DNA of 12,793 nt from Sulfopaludibacter sp035551455 (GCA_035551455.1 DASZMZ010000208.1:1-12793), one strand, 5' to 3'. Positions 1 to 7,049 are shown, counted from the stretch's first letter. The notes: generated by a model from the letters alone, not told the origin. Numbers and translations are program-made.

Positions 1-10
1 ACTCGTTCAT
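1..10 (-). CDS. 5' end of a minus-strand gene leaving the window
   Basis: On the minus strand an ATG at 10-8 is preceded at ideal distance by a near-perfect Shine-Dalgarno sequence (GAGGAGG, 6 nt spacing). Only three full codons (M-N-E) are inside the window, so nothing can be said about the product. It lies 178 bp beyond the permease stop on the same strand and could be co-transcribed with padR and the permease or have its own promoter. The call rests only on the SD and start pairing. Confidence 0.5.
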
Positions 11-16
11 GGCGTT

Positions 17-23
17 CCTCCTC
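17..23 (-). promoter_or_regulatory. Strong ribosome binding site for the edge gene
   Basis: The plus strand reads CCTCCTC, so the minus-strand mRNA carries GAGGAGG, ending 6 nt before the ATG at 10. This is the strongest SD in the window and is the reason for calling the partial gene at the left edge. Confidence 0.6.
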
Positions 24-188
24 GGGTGATTGTCGTTCTAGACAAACCCAATCTACCCGAGTTCTGGAACGCTCACACTTTTGGTTGCGGCTATGCCGGG
101 CTGTGCCTCCGCGCCTCCGCGGTGAGGGTGAATATGTTTTCCGGGGAGGAGGTTTTTCGACCCGGTCGGGCATGGGTCTGTGGCCCGC
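24..188. other. Intergenic gap after the permease
   Basis: About 165 bp lie between the permease stop and the SD of the edge gene. I see two small GC hairpins: CCGCG/CGCGG at 109-113/118-122, and CGAC/GTCG around 157-167. Neither is followed by a T-run on the minus strand, so neither is a convincing intrinsic terminator. No small ORF with an SD was found here. Confidence 0.4.
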
Positions 189-2879
189 CTACTCGCACCG
201 CAGAGCCGTCATCGGGTCGACTCGAATCGCTCGCCGCGCGGGAATGAAGCTCGCCAGGGCCGCCACCAGAACCAGAAAGCTGCCCAGCCCCAGGAACGTC
301 GCGGGGTCGTAGAACGCTACCCCATACAGAACGTCTGTCGATCCCGGAAACACCAGCGTCGTGTGCAACAAACTGGAGATTCCCGCCGCGCCCGCGATGC
401 CCGCCGCCATCCCCAGAATCACCGGTCGCAGACTCTGCAACACCACCGAGCGCAGCACTCCACCCGCGCTCGCGCCCAGAGCCATCCGGACGCCGATCTC
501 TTTCACCCGCCGGCTCACCAGGTACGACATCACGCCGTAGATCCCCACGCCCGCCAGCACCAGCGCCAGCCCGGCCAGAATTGAGGACAGCGCAGCGCAC
601 AGGCCGGCTTGCGTTCTCTCTCGAAGCATCGGGCCGTCCTCCACGCTCGTCAGCCATAAGCTGGCCGGCATGTTCCGGTCCAGAGTCGCGACGCCGGCGC
701 GAATCGCTTCCGCCGCGCGGCGCGGGTCGCCTTCGGCGCGGACCACGATCCCCGGAAAGTCCCCGGGCTTCGGAGTCAGGTAGACGTGCGCCGGATCCAC
801 GCGGGTCAGGTTGGCGAAGCGCACATCCTTCACCACGCCCACCACCTCAAAGCTCTTCATCGTGCCGCGAAAATCCAAGTCCAGATCGAAACGCTTGCCC
901 AGAGCGTCCCCATCCTGCCAGAAACGGCGCGCGGCCGATTCGCTCACCACCGCCACAGCAGCGTTCGTGCGGACTTCCTGCGGCGTGAACCCACGGCCGC
1001 GCAAGAGCGGGATCCCCACCGTGGCCAGGTATCCTTCGTCCGCGTAACTGGCCAGGGTACGCCCTCTCAGTGGTTGAGTGGCGGCGCCGCGCGGTACCAC
1101 GATGGGCGGAGTCCACGTGCCCATCATAGGAAAACTGCCCAGCGCGACGAACTTCAATTCAGGCCGCGTGCGCAGTTGGTTCACCACGCGCGCCCGTCCT
1201 TCGGCCGGCTTGCCGCCGAAATCCGCGGTCATCAGAAAGAGGCCCCGCGTCTCAAAGCCCGGGTCGGCGTCGTGAGACCGCAGAAGCCCGCGCAGCAGGA
1301 GTCCGGCCGTAATCAGCAGCAGCATGGAAATGGCCACCTGACCGCCCACCAGCAGGCCCCGAAGTCGCGACTTGGTGAGCTGGCGGCCGAACGACGAGCC
1401 CTCCTCCTTCAATGCCAGGCTCAGGTCGGGCCGGGTAAATTGCAGCGCCGGCGCGAGTCCGAAAAACAGGCCGGCCGCCAGCGAAAGAGCCATGGCGTAG
1501 CCGAACACGCGCGCGTCGACGCTCAGGTCTAACGTAAAGCCCGCCGCGGCCGCGGGCGTCCCTGTCAGCATACGACTCAGCGCCACACTGAGAAGACGGC
1601 TGCTCCACGTGGAAAGCACCAGCCCGGCCAGACCGCCGGCGAAGGAAAGCAGGAAGCTCTCAGTCAGCAGATGGCGGACCATGCGGCCCCGGCCCGCGCC
1701 GAGCGCCAGCCGCACGCCAATTTCTCTCTGCCGTCCGGCGCCCCGCGCCAGCATCATGTTGGCGATGTTCGCGCAAGCCACCAGCAGCACCAGACCCACC
1801 AGCATCATCACTCCGGCCACTACCGCCTTGAAGCGGATGTCCTCGGTATTTCCCATCAATGACGTGTGCTGCAAGGTCACCGCGGTAGTCCGGTCTTTCG
1901 CTTCGAACGTGCGACCGAACTGGCGGACCAGCAGGCTCGTTTCCGCCTCCGCGCGCGAAACCGGGACCGCGTCTTTCATTCGTCCCAGGATCTGGACCTG
2001 CATGTCCTTGCCTGCCAATTGCTCCCGCATGGATACGGGCGCCCAGAACTGCGTGATCGGGTCGTCCACGGCGGCGCTCCCAAAATTCTTCGCCGCCACT
2101 CCGATCACCGCATACCCCGTTCCGTTCATCTGAATCACGCGGCCCAGCACGCCCGGACTGCCTTCGAACCGCTGCTGCCAAAGAGCGTGGCTGATCACCA
2201 TGACGGGATTGCCGCCCGGCGTACCGTCCTCTTCCGGCAGAAAAGTTCGCCCCAGTTCCGCCGCCACACCCAGACCCGAAAAATAGTTGGCCGTCACCAG
2301 TTGTCCCAACAGCTTCTCCGGTTCCGCTGTACCGTCCATTCGCGCCGCCACCCCGATACTCGCCGTGCCTGCCATGAGCGCCGAGAACACGGTGCCGTGC
2401 TCGCGCGCGTACTGGTATTCCGGCAGCGAGAAGTAGTATTGAATGGTGCCCGCGCTGCGGCTTTCGAACCAGCGCTCCAGTCGCACCACGCGGTCGGGGT
2501 AGGCCACCGGAAGCGGACGCAGCGCCACCGCGTTATAGGCGGTGAACAATGTCGTATTCACCCCCACGCCGAGCGCCAGCGTCAGAATCGCCAGCAGCGC
2601 AAAGCCGGGTGTGCGCCCAAGACTTCGCACCGCATGCCGCACATCCCGCGCTGCCTGTTCCAGCCACACGAAGGAGCGGGCGTCGCGATGCAGTTCCTTG
2701 GCCAGGTCCACTCCGCCGTAGGCTCGCCGCGCCGCCAATCGCGCCTCCGGGGCTGTCATGCCGCGGCGCGCGAAGTCTTCTTCCATCAGCGCCAGGTGGG
2801 CCGCCACTTCGCGCTCCAGTTCCCGTTCCGCGTGGCCGCGCCACAGCAATGCCGTACAACGTGCTAGAAAGCGCCGCAT
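189..2879 (-). CDS. ADOP-type ABC transporter permease (duplicated FtsX/MacB-like)
   Basis: This 896-residue inner-membrane protein has the layout of acidobacterial duplicated orphan permeases. A soluble prefix (about 1-80) rich in E/R and A is followed by a first transmembrane helix (about 92-113). A MacB-like periplasmic domain (about 120-340) precedes the first FtsX block (about 352-480), which contains the REIGVRLALGA signature. A central helix (about 507-532), a second periplasmic domain and a second FtsX block (about 764-880, KEIGVRMALGA at about 793) follow. About eight transmembrane helices are visible, and the protein ends with the typical ARRAxRVDPMxALR tail. There is no Walker A/B ATPase domain and no ATPase gene beside it. 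It starts 3 bp after padR, with its SD inside the last padR codons. MacB relatives work as mechanotransmitters in lipoprotein, peptide or drug export; the substrate and ATPase partner here are unknown. Confidence 0.93.
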   Translation of the reverse strand: MRRFLARCTALLWRGHAERELEREVAAHLALMEEDFARRGMTAPEARLAARRAYGGVDLAKELHRDARSFVWLEQAARDVRHAVRSLGRTPGFALLAILTLALGVGVNTTLFTAYNAVALRPLPVAYPDRVVRLERWFESRSAGTIQYYFSLPEYQYAREHGTVFSALMAGTASIGVAARMDGTAEPEKLLGQLVTANYFSGLGVAAELGRTFLPEEDGTPGGNPVMVISHALWQQRFEGSPGVLGRVIQMNGTGYAVIGVAAKNFGSAAVDDPITQFWAPVSMREQLAGKDMQVQILGRMKDAVPVSRAEAETSLLVRQFGRTFEAKDRTTAVTLQHTSLMGNTEDIRFKAVVAGVMMLVGLVLLVACANIANMMLARGAGRQREIGVRLALGAGRGRMVRHLLTESFLLSFAGGLAGLVLSTWSSRLLSVALSRMLTGTPAAAAGFTLDLSVDARVFGYAMALSLAAGLFFGLAPALQFTRPDLSLALKEEGSSFGRQLTKSRLRGLLVGGQVAISMLLLITAGLLLRGLLRSHDADPGFETRGLFLMTADFGGKPAEGRARVVNQLRTRPELKFVALGSFPMMGTWTPPIVVPRGAATQPLRGRTLASYADEGYLATVGIPLLRGRGFTPQEVRTNAAVAVVSESAARRFWQDGDALGKRFDLDLDFRGTMKSFEVVGVVKDVRFANLTRVDPAHVYLTPKPGDFPGIVVRAEGDPRRAAEAIRAGVATLDRNMPASLWLTSVEDGPMLRERTQAGLCAALSSILAGLALVLAGVGIYGVMSYLVSRRVKEIGVRMALGASAGGVLRSVVLQSLRPVILGMAAGIAGAAGISSLLHTTLVFPGSTDVLYGVAFYDPATFLGLGSFLVLVAALASFIPARRAIRVDPMTALRCE

Positions 2880-2882
2880 GGT

Positions 2883-3230
2883 TTATCCCTCCTGCGCCAG
2901 CAGTTTCTCCATCAGTCCCGAAAGCTGCCGCCACCGCTCCGTCTCTTCGCTGAGCGCCTTCTGCCCGGACCGCGTAATCGAGTAGAACTTGGCTTCACGA
3001 TTACTCTCCGTGGTGCCCCACGCGCCTTTGATCCAACCCTGTTGCTCCAGCCTCACCAGCGCCGGGTAGAGCGTTCCCTGATTCAGATTGAGCAGATCTT
3101 CGGATACCTGCTGCAAGCGTGAGGCGATGCCGTACGCATGCTGCTTGCCCATTGTGGCCAGTGTCCGCAGGACGATCAGGTCCAGCGTGCCCTGCAACAC
3201 CTGGATGCGCGATTTGTGTTCACTAGACAT
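2883..3230 (-). CDS. PadR family transcriptional regulator
   Basis: This 115-residue protein has the compact single-domain PadR form. It opens with a conserved LQGTLDLIVLRTL helix (residues 12-24), then HAYGIASRLQ, then the winged-helix recognition segment NQGTLYPALVRLEQQGWI (about 50-67). The wing includes KFYSITRSGQKAL (81-93), and a C-terminal dimerisation helix (about 94-113) completes it. PadR proteins are dimeric repressors that respond to small ligands or envelope stress. In Acidobacteria they are commonly placed directly before duplicated orphan permeases, as here, so the permease is the likely target along with padR itself. No clear SD precedes the ATG; a TTGACA -35 lies upstream. 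The C-terminal helix is short, as in the subfamily-2-like regulators. Confidence 0.93.
   Translation of the reverse strand: MSSEHKSRIQVLQGTLDLIVLRTLATMGKQHAYGIASRLQQVSEDLLNLNQGTLYPALVRLEQQGWIKGAWGTTESNREAKFYSITRSGQKALSEETERWRQLSGLMEKLLAQEG
2887..2893 (-). promoter_or_regulatory. Permease ribosome binding site inside the padR 3' end
   Basis: The minus-strand mRNA carries AGGAGGG, overlapping the final codons of padR (Q-E-G-stop) and ending 7 nt before the permease ATG at 2879. With only 3 bp between the genes, this implies translational coupling of permease to repressor synthesis. Confidence 0.7.
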
Positions 3231-3242
3231 TCAAGTAGAACC

Positions 3243-3271
3243 AGTCTGCTCCCACTCCACTGGCTTGTCAA
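3243..3271 (-). promoter_or_regulatory. Candidate padR-permease promoter
   Basis: On the minus strand a perfect TTGACA (3271-3266) is followed 17 nt later by CAGACT (3248-3243), a weak -10 matching three of six consensus bases. Transcription would start only about 6 nt before the padR ATG, which agrees with the lack of an SD. The -35 is embedded in the palindrome at 3264-3272. Confidence 0.4.
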
Positions 3272-3272
3272 G
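3264..3272. promoter_or_regulatory. Palindrome CTTGTCAAG, candidate operator
   Basis: This perfect 9-bp palindrome overlaps the padR -35 hexamer in the 80-bp divergent padR-garD region. Looser flanking arms CCACT (3257-3261) and AGTGG (3271-3275) add dyad symmetry. A dimeric repressor bound here would block padR transcription and could influence garD. Use by PadR is inference: the site is shorter than many PadR operators, and no second copy was found in the window. Confidence 0.3.
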
Positions 3273-3296
3273 TGGAATGTTTTGCCGCCTGGACCG

Positions 3297-3305
3297 GATA
3301 GAATC
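3297..3305 (+). promoter_or_regulatory. garD -10 element, probably leaderless start
   Basis: GATAGAATC contains TAGAAT (3299-3304), which matches five of six bases of the -10 consensus. It ends exactly 6 nt before the garD ATG, which puts the expected transcription start on or next to the start codon. No SD-like sequence precedes the ATG. No good -35 is visible at 16-18 nt. The same ATAGWAYC core recurs before thiD and the gene at 12591. Confidence 0.45.
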
Positions 3306-3310
3306 GAAGA

Positions 3311-4792
3311 ATGCATATCCGGGTTCATCCCCGAGACAACGTGGCCATCATCGTCGACCCGGAGGGTTTGACGACGCCGCGCGAACGCATCCCGCAGTCG
3401 CACAAAATGGCTCTCGCCGACCTCGCCCCCGGCGAGCCCGTGCTGCGCTACGGCTCGGTGATCGGCTACGCCAATCGCGCCATTCCGGCCGGTTCCTGGG
3501 TGCGCGAGGAAATGCTGGACATGCCGGTGGCCCCTCCGCTGGATGAACTGCCTCTGGCCACCGCGGTCCCCGCGCCGCTGCCACCGCTCGAAGGCTACAC
3601 CTTCGAGGGCTACCGCAATCCCGATGGCGGCACTGGCACGCGCAATGTCTTCGGCATCGCGACCACGGTCCAATGCGTCGCTCCCACCGTTGACTTCGCC
3701 GTGCGGCGCATCAAGACGGAGTTGCTGCCCCGTTTTCCAAACGTGGACGATGTCGTGGCCGTCACGCATTCCTATGGCTGCGGCGTGGCCATCGACGCGC
3801 CCGGCGCCGCCGTCCCCATCCGCACCCTGCAACACATCGCCACCCATGCCAACTTCGCCGGTCAGCCGCTCGTCGTGAGTCTCGGCTGCGAGAAACTGCA
3901 GCCGGCGCGCCTGTTTTCAAGCGATCTGCCGGTGCTGGAGAGCGGCAACGTGATTCGCCTCCAGGACGAGCGTGGCTTCGGTGAAATGGTGTCGGCCATT
4001 CTAGAAGCTGCCGAAAAACGTCTAGCCATCCTCGACCGCCGCCGCCGTCAGACCTGCCCCGCGTCGGACCTCGTAGTGGGCCTCCAATGCGGCGGCAGCG
4101 ACGCCTTCAGCGGTGTCACCTGCAACCCCGCCGTCGGGTATGCCGCCGACCTATTGGTGCGCGCCGGCGCCACGGTCATGTTTTCCGAGGTCACCGAAGT
4201 GCGTGACGCCGTCCACCTCCTGACGCCGCGCGCCGCCACCCCGCAGATCGCCCGCGACCTGATTCGCGAGATGCGCTGGTACGACGAATACCTCGCCCGC
4301 GGTCAAGCCGATCGCAGCGCCAACACCACGCCCGGCAACAAACGCGGAGGCCTTGCCAACATCGTCGAAAAGGCGCTCGGCAGCGTGGCGAAAGCCGGTA
4401 CTACCGCGCTCCAGTCGGTCGCCGGCCATGGCGAGAAGGTCACCGCAAAAGGCCTGGTCTTCGCCGCCACGCCGGCTAGCGATTTTATCTGCGGCACACA
4501 GCAACTCGCTTCCATGAATCTCCACGTGTTTACCACGGGGGAGGGAAGTCCCTACGGTCTGGCGCTCGTTCCCGTCGTCAAAGTCTCCTCGCGCACCGCC
4601 CTCGCCGAGAAGTGGCACGACCTGATCGACATCGATGCCGGCCGCATCGCCACCGGCCACGCCACGATTGAGGAGGTGGGCTGGCAGCTTTTCCGCTACA
4701 TGCTCGAAGTCGCCGGAGGCAAGAAGACCTGGGCCGAGCATTGGGGCCTCGCCAATTCACTCTCGCCGTTCAATCCGGGTCCCGTCACGTAG
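3311..4792 (+). CDS. garD: Galactarate dehydratase (GarD, UxaA/GarD family)
   Basis: This 493-residue cytosolic, iron-dependent dehydratase would convert meso-galactarate to 5-dehydro-4-deoxy-D-glucarate (EC 4.2.1.42), the first step of galactarate catabolism. An N-terminal SAF-like domain (about 1-75; DNVAIIV 9-15, GSVIGYANRAIPAGSW 48-63) is followed by the PLPPLEGYTFEGYRN segment (89-103). The catalytic region contains THSYGCG (152-158), LGCEKLQ (191-197), QCGGSDAFSGVT (259-270) and SEVTEVRDAVHLLTPRA (292-308). It then shows NKRGGLANIVEKALGS (343-358) and the C-terminal FNPGPVT. These segments match remembered E. coli GarD much better than altronate dehydratase UxaA. The protein is about 30 residues shorter than E. 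coli GarD, mostly at the N-terminus. No other galactarate genes (aldolase, reductase, kinase, transporter) lie nearby. Altronate or glucarate activity is less likely. Confidence 0.9.
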   Translation: MHIRVHPRDNVAIIVDPEGLTTPRERIPQSHKMALADLAPGEPVLRYGSVIGYANRAIPAGSWVREEMLDMPVAPPLDELPLATAVPAPLPPLEGYTFEGYRNPDGGTGTRNVFGIATTVQCVAPTVDFAVRRIKTELLPRFPNVDDVVAVTHSYGCGVAIDAPGAAVPIRTLQHIATHANFAGQPLVVSLGCEKLQPARLFSSDLPVLESGNVIRLQDERGFGEMVSAILEAAEKRLAILDRRRRQTCPASDLVVGLQCGGSDAFSGVTCNPAVGYAADLLVRAGATVMFSEVTEVRDAVHLLTPRAATPQIARDLIREMRWYDEYLARGQADRSANTTPGNKRGGLANIVEKALGSVAKAGTTALQSVAGHGEKVTAKGLVFAATPASDFICGTQQLASMNLHVFTTGEGSPYGLALVPVVKVSSRTALAEKWHDLIDIDAGRIATGHATIEEVGWQLFRYMLEVAGGKKTWAEHWGLANSLSPFNPGPVT

Positions 4793-4798
4793 TCATGC

Positions 4799-5488
4799 CT
4801 ATGAAATGGTTTGGGCGGCCAGACGTTGTAGGCCTTGTCGCATAGTGTTGAGTTCCGGATCCGCCGTCTGCGCAAACCATGCCGGATGAAGGCGGAGAAA
4901 AGTGTCGACGATTTGAGGGTCGCGCCAACCCCGCTCCGTTTCATGTTTCAGAATGTTCAATGCGTCCTCGCAGGAGAAGACGGGTTTATAGGGACGCGCG
5001 TTCGTCAATGCGTCGTAGATATCGGCCACTTGAAGCACGCGCGCCAGCAGCGGAATCTGCTCGCCGCGCAGTCCATCCGGATAGCCCGACCCGTCCCAGC
5101 GTTCATGGTGATGCCGGATGATTGGCAGCACCGGCGCCAGCGACGGCATGTGCCGGCAGATGCTTTCCCCTTGCGCCGGGTGGCTGCGCATCTTGCACCA
5201 CTCGGTTTCATTCAAGGCGCCCGCTTTCAACAGAATCGAATCCGGAATTCCTACCTTGCCAATATCGTGAAGATACCCACTGCGATACAGGATTTGAAGA
5301 CTGGCATCCTCCAGCCCGAGAGCCACCCCCAAGCTCACGCTCAGGCAAGCCAGCCGTTCACTGTGACCTGCCGTGAACCCGTCCCTTTGATCCAGCGCTT
5401 CGGCAAGCGCATACAACGTGCGCGCGGACTCGTCCAGCGCGGACGCTTCTCTTGGCGAGTACAGGACGGCTTGCTGCGTACAATCCAT
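4799..5488 (-). CDS. Stand-alone HD-GYP domain phosphohydrolase
   Basis: This 229-residue cytosolic protein consists almost entirely of an HD-GYP domain. Visible motifs are AGHSERL (H42), YLHDIGKVGIPDSILLK (72-88, HD pair H74-D75), a metal-ligand-type H103, HHHERWDGSGYPDGL (126-140, GYP at 135-137) and VADIYDALTNARPY (154-167). All canonical metal ligands seem present, so it is probably active as a c-di-GMP (or pGpG/cGAMP) phosphodiesterase. There is no N-terminal receiver, PAS, GAF or transmembrane region; only about 20 residues precede the domain, and a short tail (about 200-229) follows. It is 68 bp downstream of the protease on the same strand and tail to tail with garD. No clear SD precedes the ATG. 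The cyclic dinucleotide specificity cannot be read from sequence. Confidence 0.9.
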   Translation of the reverse strand: MDCTQQAVLYSPREASALDESARTLYALAEALDQRDGFTAGHSERLACLSVSLGVALGLEDASLQILYRSGYLHDIGKVGIPDSILLKAGALNETEWCKMRSHPAQGESICRHMPSLAPVLPIIRHHHERWDGSGYPDGLRGEQIPLLARVLQVADIYDALTNARPYKPVFSCEDALNILKHETERGWRDPQIVDTFLRLHPAWFAQTADPELNTMRQGLQRLAAQTIS

Positions 5489-5556
5489 GGTGCTACTGCA
5501 TATATCGGCACAAAGGGAGGAAATCGGAGAGTACTACGTAAAAAGTTTTGCGCATC
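5489..5556 (-). other. Gap between protease and HD-GYP gene
   Basis: This 68-bp gap has no intrinsic terminator that I trust. An A/T-rich symmetric stretch (CGCAAAAC on the minus strand followed by TTTTTACG) has too small a loop. A TAGTAC hexamer on the minus strand (5536-5531) resembles the -10-like elements elsewhere in the window, but it lacks a good -35. The HD-GYP gene may therefore be read through from the protease or have a weak own promoter. Confidence 0.3.
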
Positions 5557-7044
5557 TCAGTTCCTCACCACCGTCAAACTCCGCCAACCGGAATTGCCCG
5601 CCGCGTCGTAAGCCCGAATCGTGATCGTATTGGTCCCCACCAGCAGCGGAATCGTCGCCGACCATGCCGTTGTTCCCGTAGCCGCACCCGAGCCGCCGGT
5701 CGATGTCCACTTGACGCAACTCACGCCCACGTTGTCTCTAGCCGTGCCGCTCACGACAATTGAGGCCGCCCCCGTGGAGACGATGGTGTACCCCGGCTGC
5801 ACGATCACCAGCCCCGGCGACGTGGTATCGCTGGACGGAGACGGAGTGGGAGCACTCGGCGTAGTGGGGGCTGTGGGCGTTGTGGGCGCCGTGGGTGTCG
5901 CCGGCGCCGCGGGAACGGTCGAAGCCGTCCCCGCCGCGCCGTAAAGCTTCTGCACCGCCGCAATATCGTCGCTGCTCAGTCCCGCCGCCAGTTTGTAGTA
6001 CGGGTACATCACCGTTCCCGGGATATCGGAATGGCCCAGTCCCAACGCATGTCCGGCCTCGTGCAGCGCCACCGAGAACAGGTCGATGCTGTTCCCCACG
6101 CCCCACGCTTCGATATCGTTCAGGTGTATGTCTCCCGCCACTGGCTCCGGATTCGGCGGCGCTGGGTAGAAGGTGTGCGCCAGGGTCGCCACCGACGTGA
6201 AGGGGTACGCATCCCCGTGAGGCCCGGTGGCAAACAGGATCTCCAATGTCCGGGCGGCCCCCGCCGAAACACCCGGTGTGAACGTCACATTCGCGTATCG
6301 CGCCCACTCGCTGAGCGCCCGCTCCACCTGGCTTCGCGCCACATTGGAATCCAGCTTTGCCGTGATGCTGTCGAAAATGTACTGCAGGGCCACTCGTCCC
6401 TGCCCATCCTTGGGCCAGCCCGCATCCGCCAGTGCGTAATCGGCCACCAGGCCCGATTCCGTCACCGGGCCGCCGCAGCCATAAACCCGCTTCCGCACCA
6501 GCAAGTCCTGCGCCGCCGGTACGATGTACGCCACCTCTTCGTGCCTGGCCAGCATTCCCAATGCATCATGCTTGCCCGTGAGCAACAGATGGCCGGGCAG
6601 GAGTCCCGGCGTTTCATTTAGAAGAAAACCCTCATCGCGGGCGATCCGCCGGGCCACCTCGCCATCCACATCCGGATGAAAGGTCACCAGATAGGTCCCC
6701 GAAGTCTCCTCCGCCAGCGCACTGCTCAGTTTTTCGGCGGTCTGCAGCGGACCCGCCCAGCGCACACCCAGCCCGCGCAGGTTGGCCGCCGCCGGAAGTC
6801 GGAGCATGAACGACGATTCGGGCACGTACCGCAGCACGCCGATGCCGCGCTTCGCCAGTTCGGCCCGCAGTTGCCCATCCGGACGGCGGTCGAATTGCAC
6901 CAGCCAATACTTCCCGCCGCCCCGTTCCGGCATGCGGTAAGTCTCGCGGGCAGCGTCGATGGTTCGCGTTTTCAGCCGGATCGGCTGCCCGGCCGCCAGA
7001 CCTTGCCACACCACTACCGCGGCCGCCACTCGGAAAAAGGACAT
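5557..7044 (-). CDS. Secreted matrixin-like zinc metalloprotease with Ig-like C-terminal domain
   Basis: This 495-residue exported protein starts with a signal peptide (about 1-19). Two successive propeptide-like modules (about 45-110 and 116-181) share a pattern of YxLVxF, then DG, then an A-rich helix. A Cys-containing CGGP motif (C190) precedes a metzincin catalytic domain (about 208-370). That domain carries GDIHLNDIEAW (304-314), the zinc site HEAGHALGLGHS (H328, E329, H332, H338) and the Met-turn VMYP (M346). A Thr/Pro/Ala-rich linker (about 375-410) leads to an Ig-like domain (about 410-495) ending TITIRAYDAAGNSG. The zinc site and Met-turn are complete, so the enzyme should be an active extracellular protease, probably made as a zymogen. 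The ATG has a GAGG SD at 5 nt spacing, within a hairpin. Substrate and physiological role are unknown. There is no LPXTG or other sorting signal. Confidence 0.9.
   Translation of the reverse strand: MSFFRVAAAVVVWQGLAAGQPIRLKTRTIDAARETYRMPERGGGKYWLVQFDRRPDGQLRAELAKRGIGVLRYVPESSFMLRLPAAANLRGLGVRWAGPLQTAEKLSSALAEETSGTYLVTFHPDVDGEVARRIARDEGFLLNETPGLLPGHLLLTGKHDALGMLARHEEVAYIVPAAQDLLVRKRVYGCGGPVTESGLVADYALADAGWPKDGQGRVALQYIFDSITAKLDSNVARSQVERALSEWARYANVTFTPGVSAGAARTLEILFATGPHGDAYPFTSVATLAHTFYPAPPNPEPVAGDIHLNDIEAWGVGNSIDLFSVALHEAGHALGLGHSDIPGTVMYPYYKLAAGLSSDDIAAVQKLYGAAGTASTVPAAPATPTAPTTPTAPTTPSAPTPSPSSDTTSPGLVIVQPGYTIVSTGAASIVVSGTARDNVGVSCVKWTSTGGSGAATGTTAWSATIPLLVGTNTITIRAYDAAGNSGWRSLTVVRN
5830..5901 (-). 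repeat. Thr-Pro-Ala-rich linker repeat in the protease
   Basis: Residues about 382-405 are built from a repeated P-T-A-P-T-T-P unit that degenerates into S/P-rich sequence. The DNA shows matching short tandem repetition (variants of GTNGTGGGNGC on the plus strand). Such linkers keep the catalytic and Ig-like domains apart, and the tract may vary in length between strains. Confidence 0.6.
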
Positions 7045-7049
7045 TCACG

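Noticed and set aside
157..170. Hairpin CGAC-CCG-GTCG next to a T-run after the permease
   Set aside because: The T-run is on the wrong side for either strand, and the stem is only 4 bp with a 3-nt loop, so it is not an intrinsic terminator.
138..173. SD-like GGGGAGGAGG on the plus strand before an ATG at 171
   Set aside because: The spacing to that ATG is over 15 nt, and the frame has no coding character and would run antisense to the permease.
1866..2867. Long plus-strand open frame (333 codons) antisense to the permease
   Set aside because: Low-complexity composition (H/R/Q-rich), no SD and no recognisable motifs. It is a shadow of high-G+C codon bias opposite a clear permease gene.
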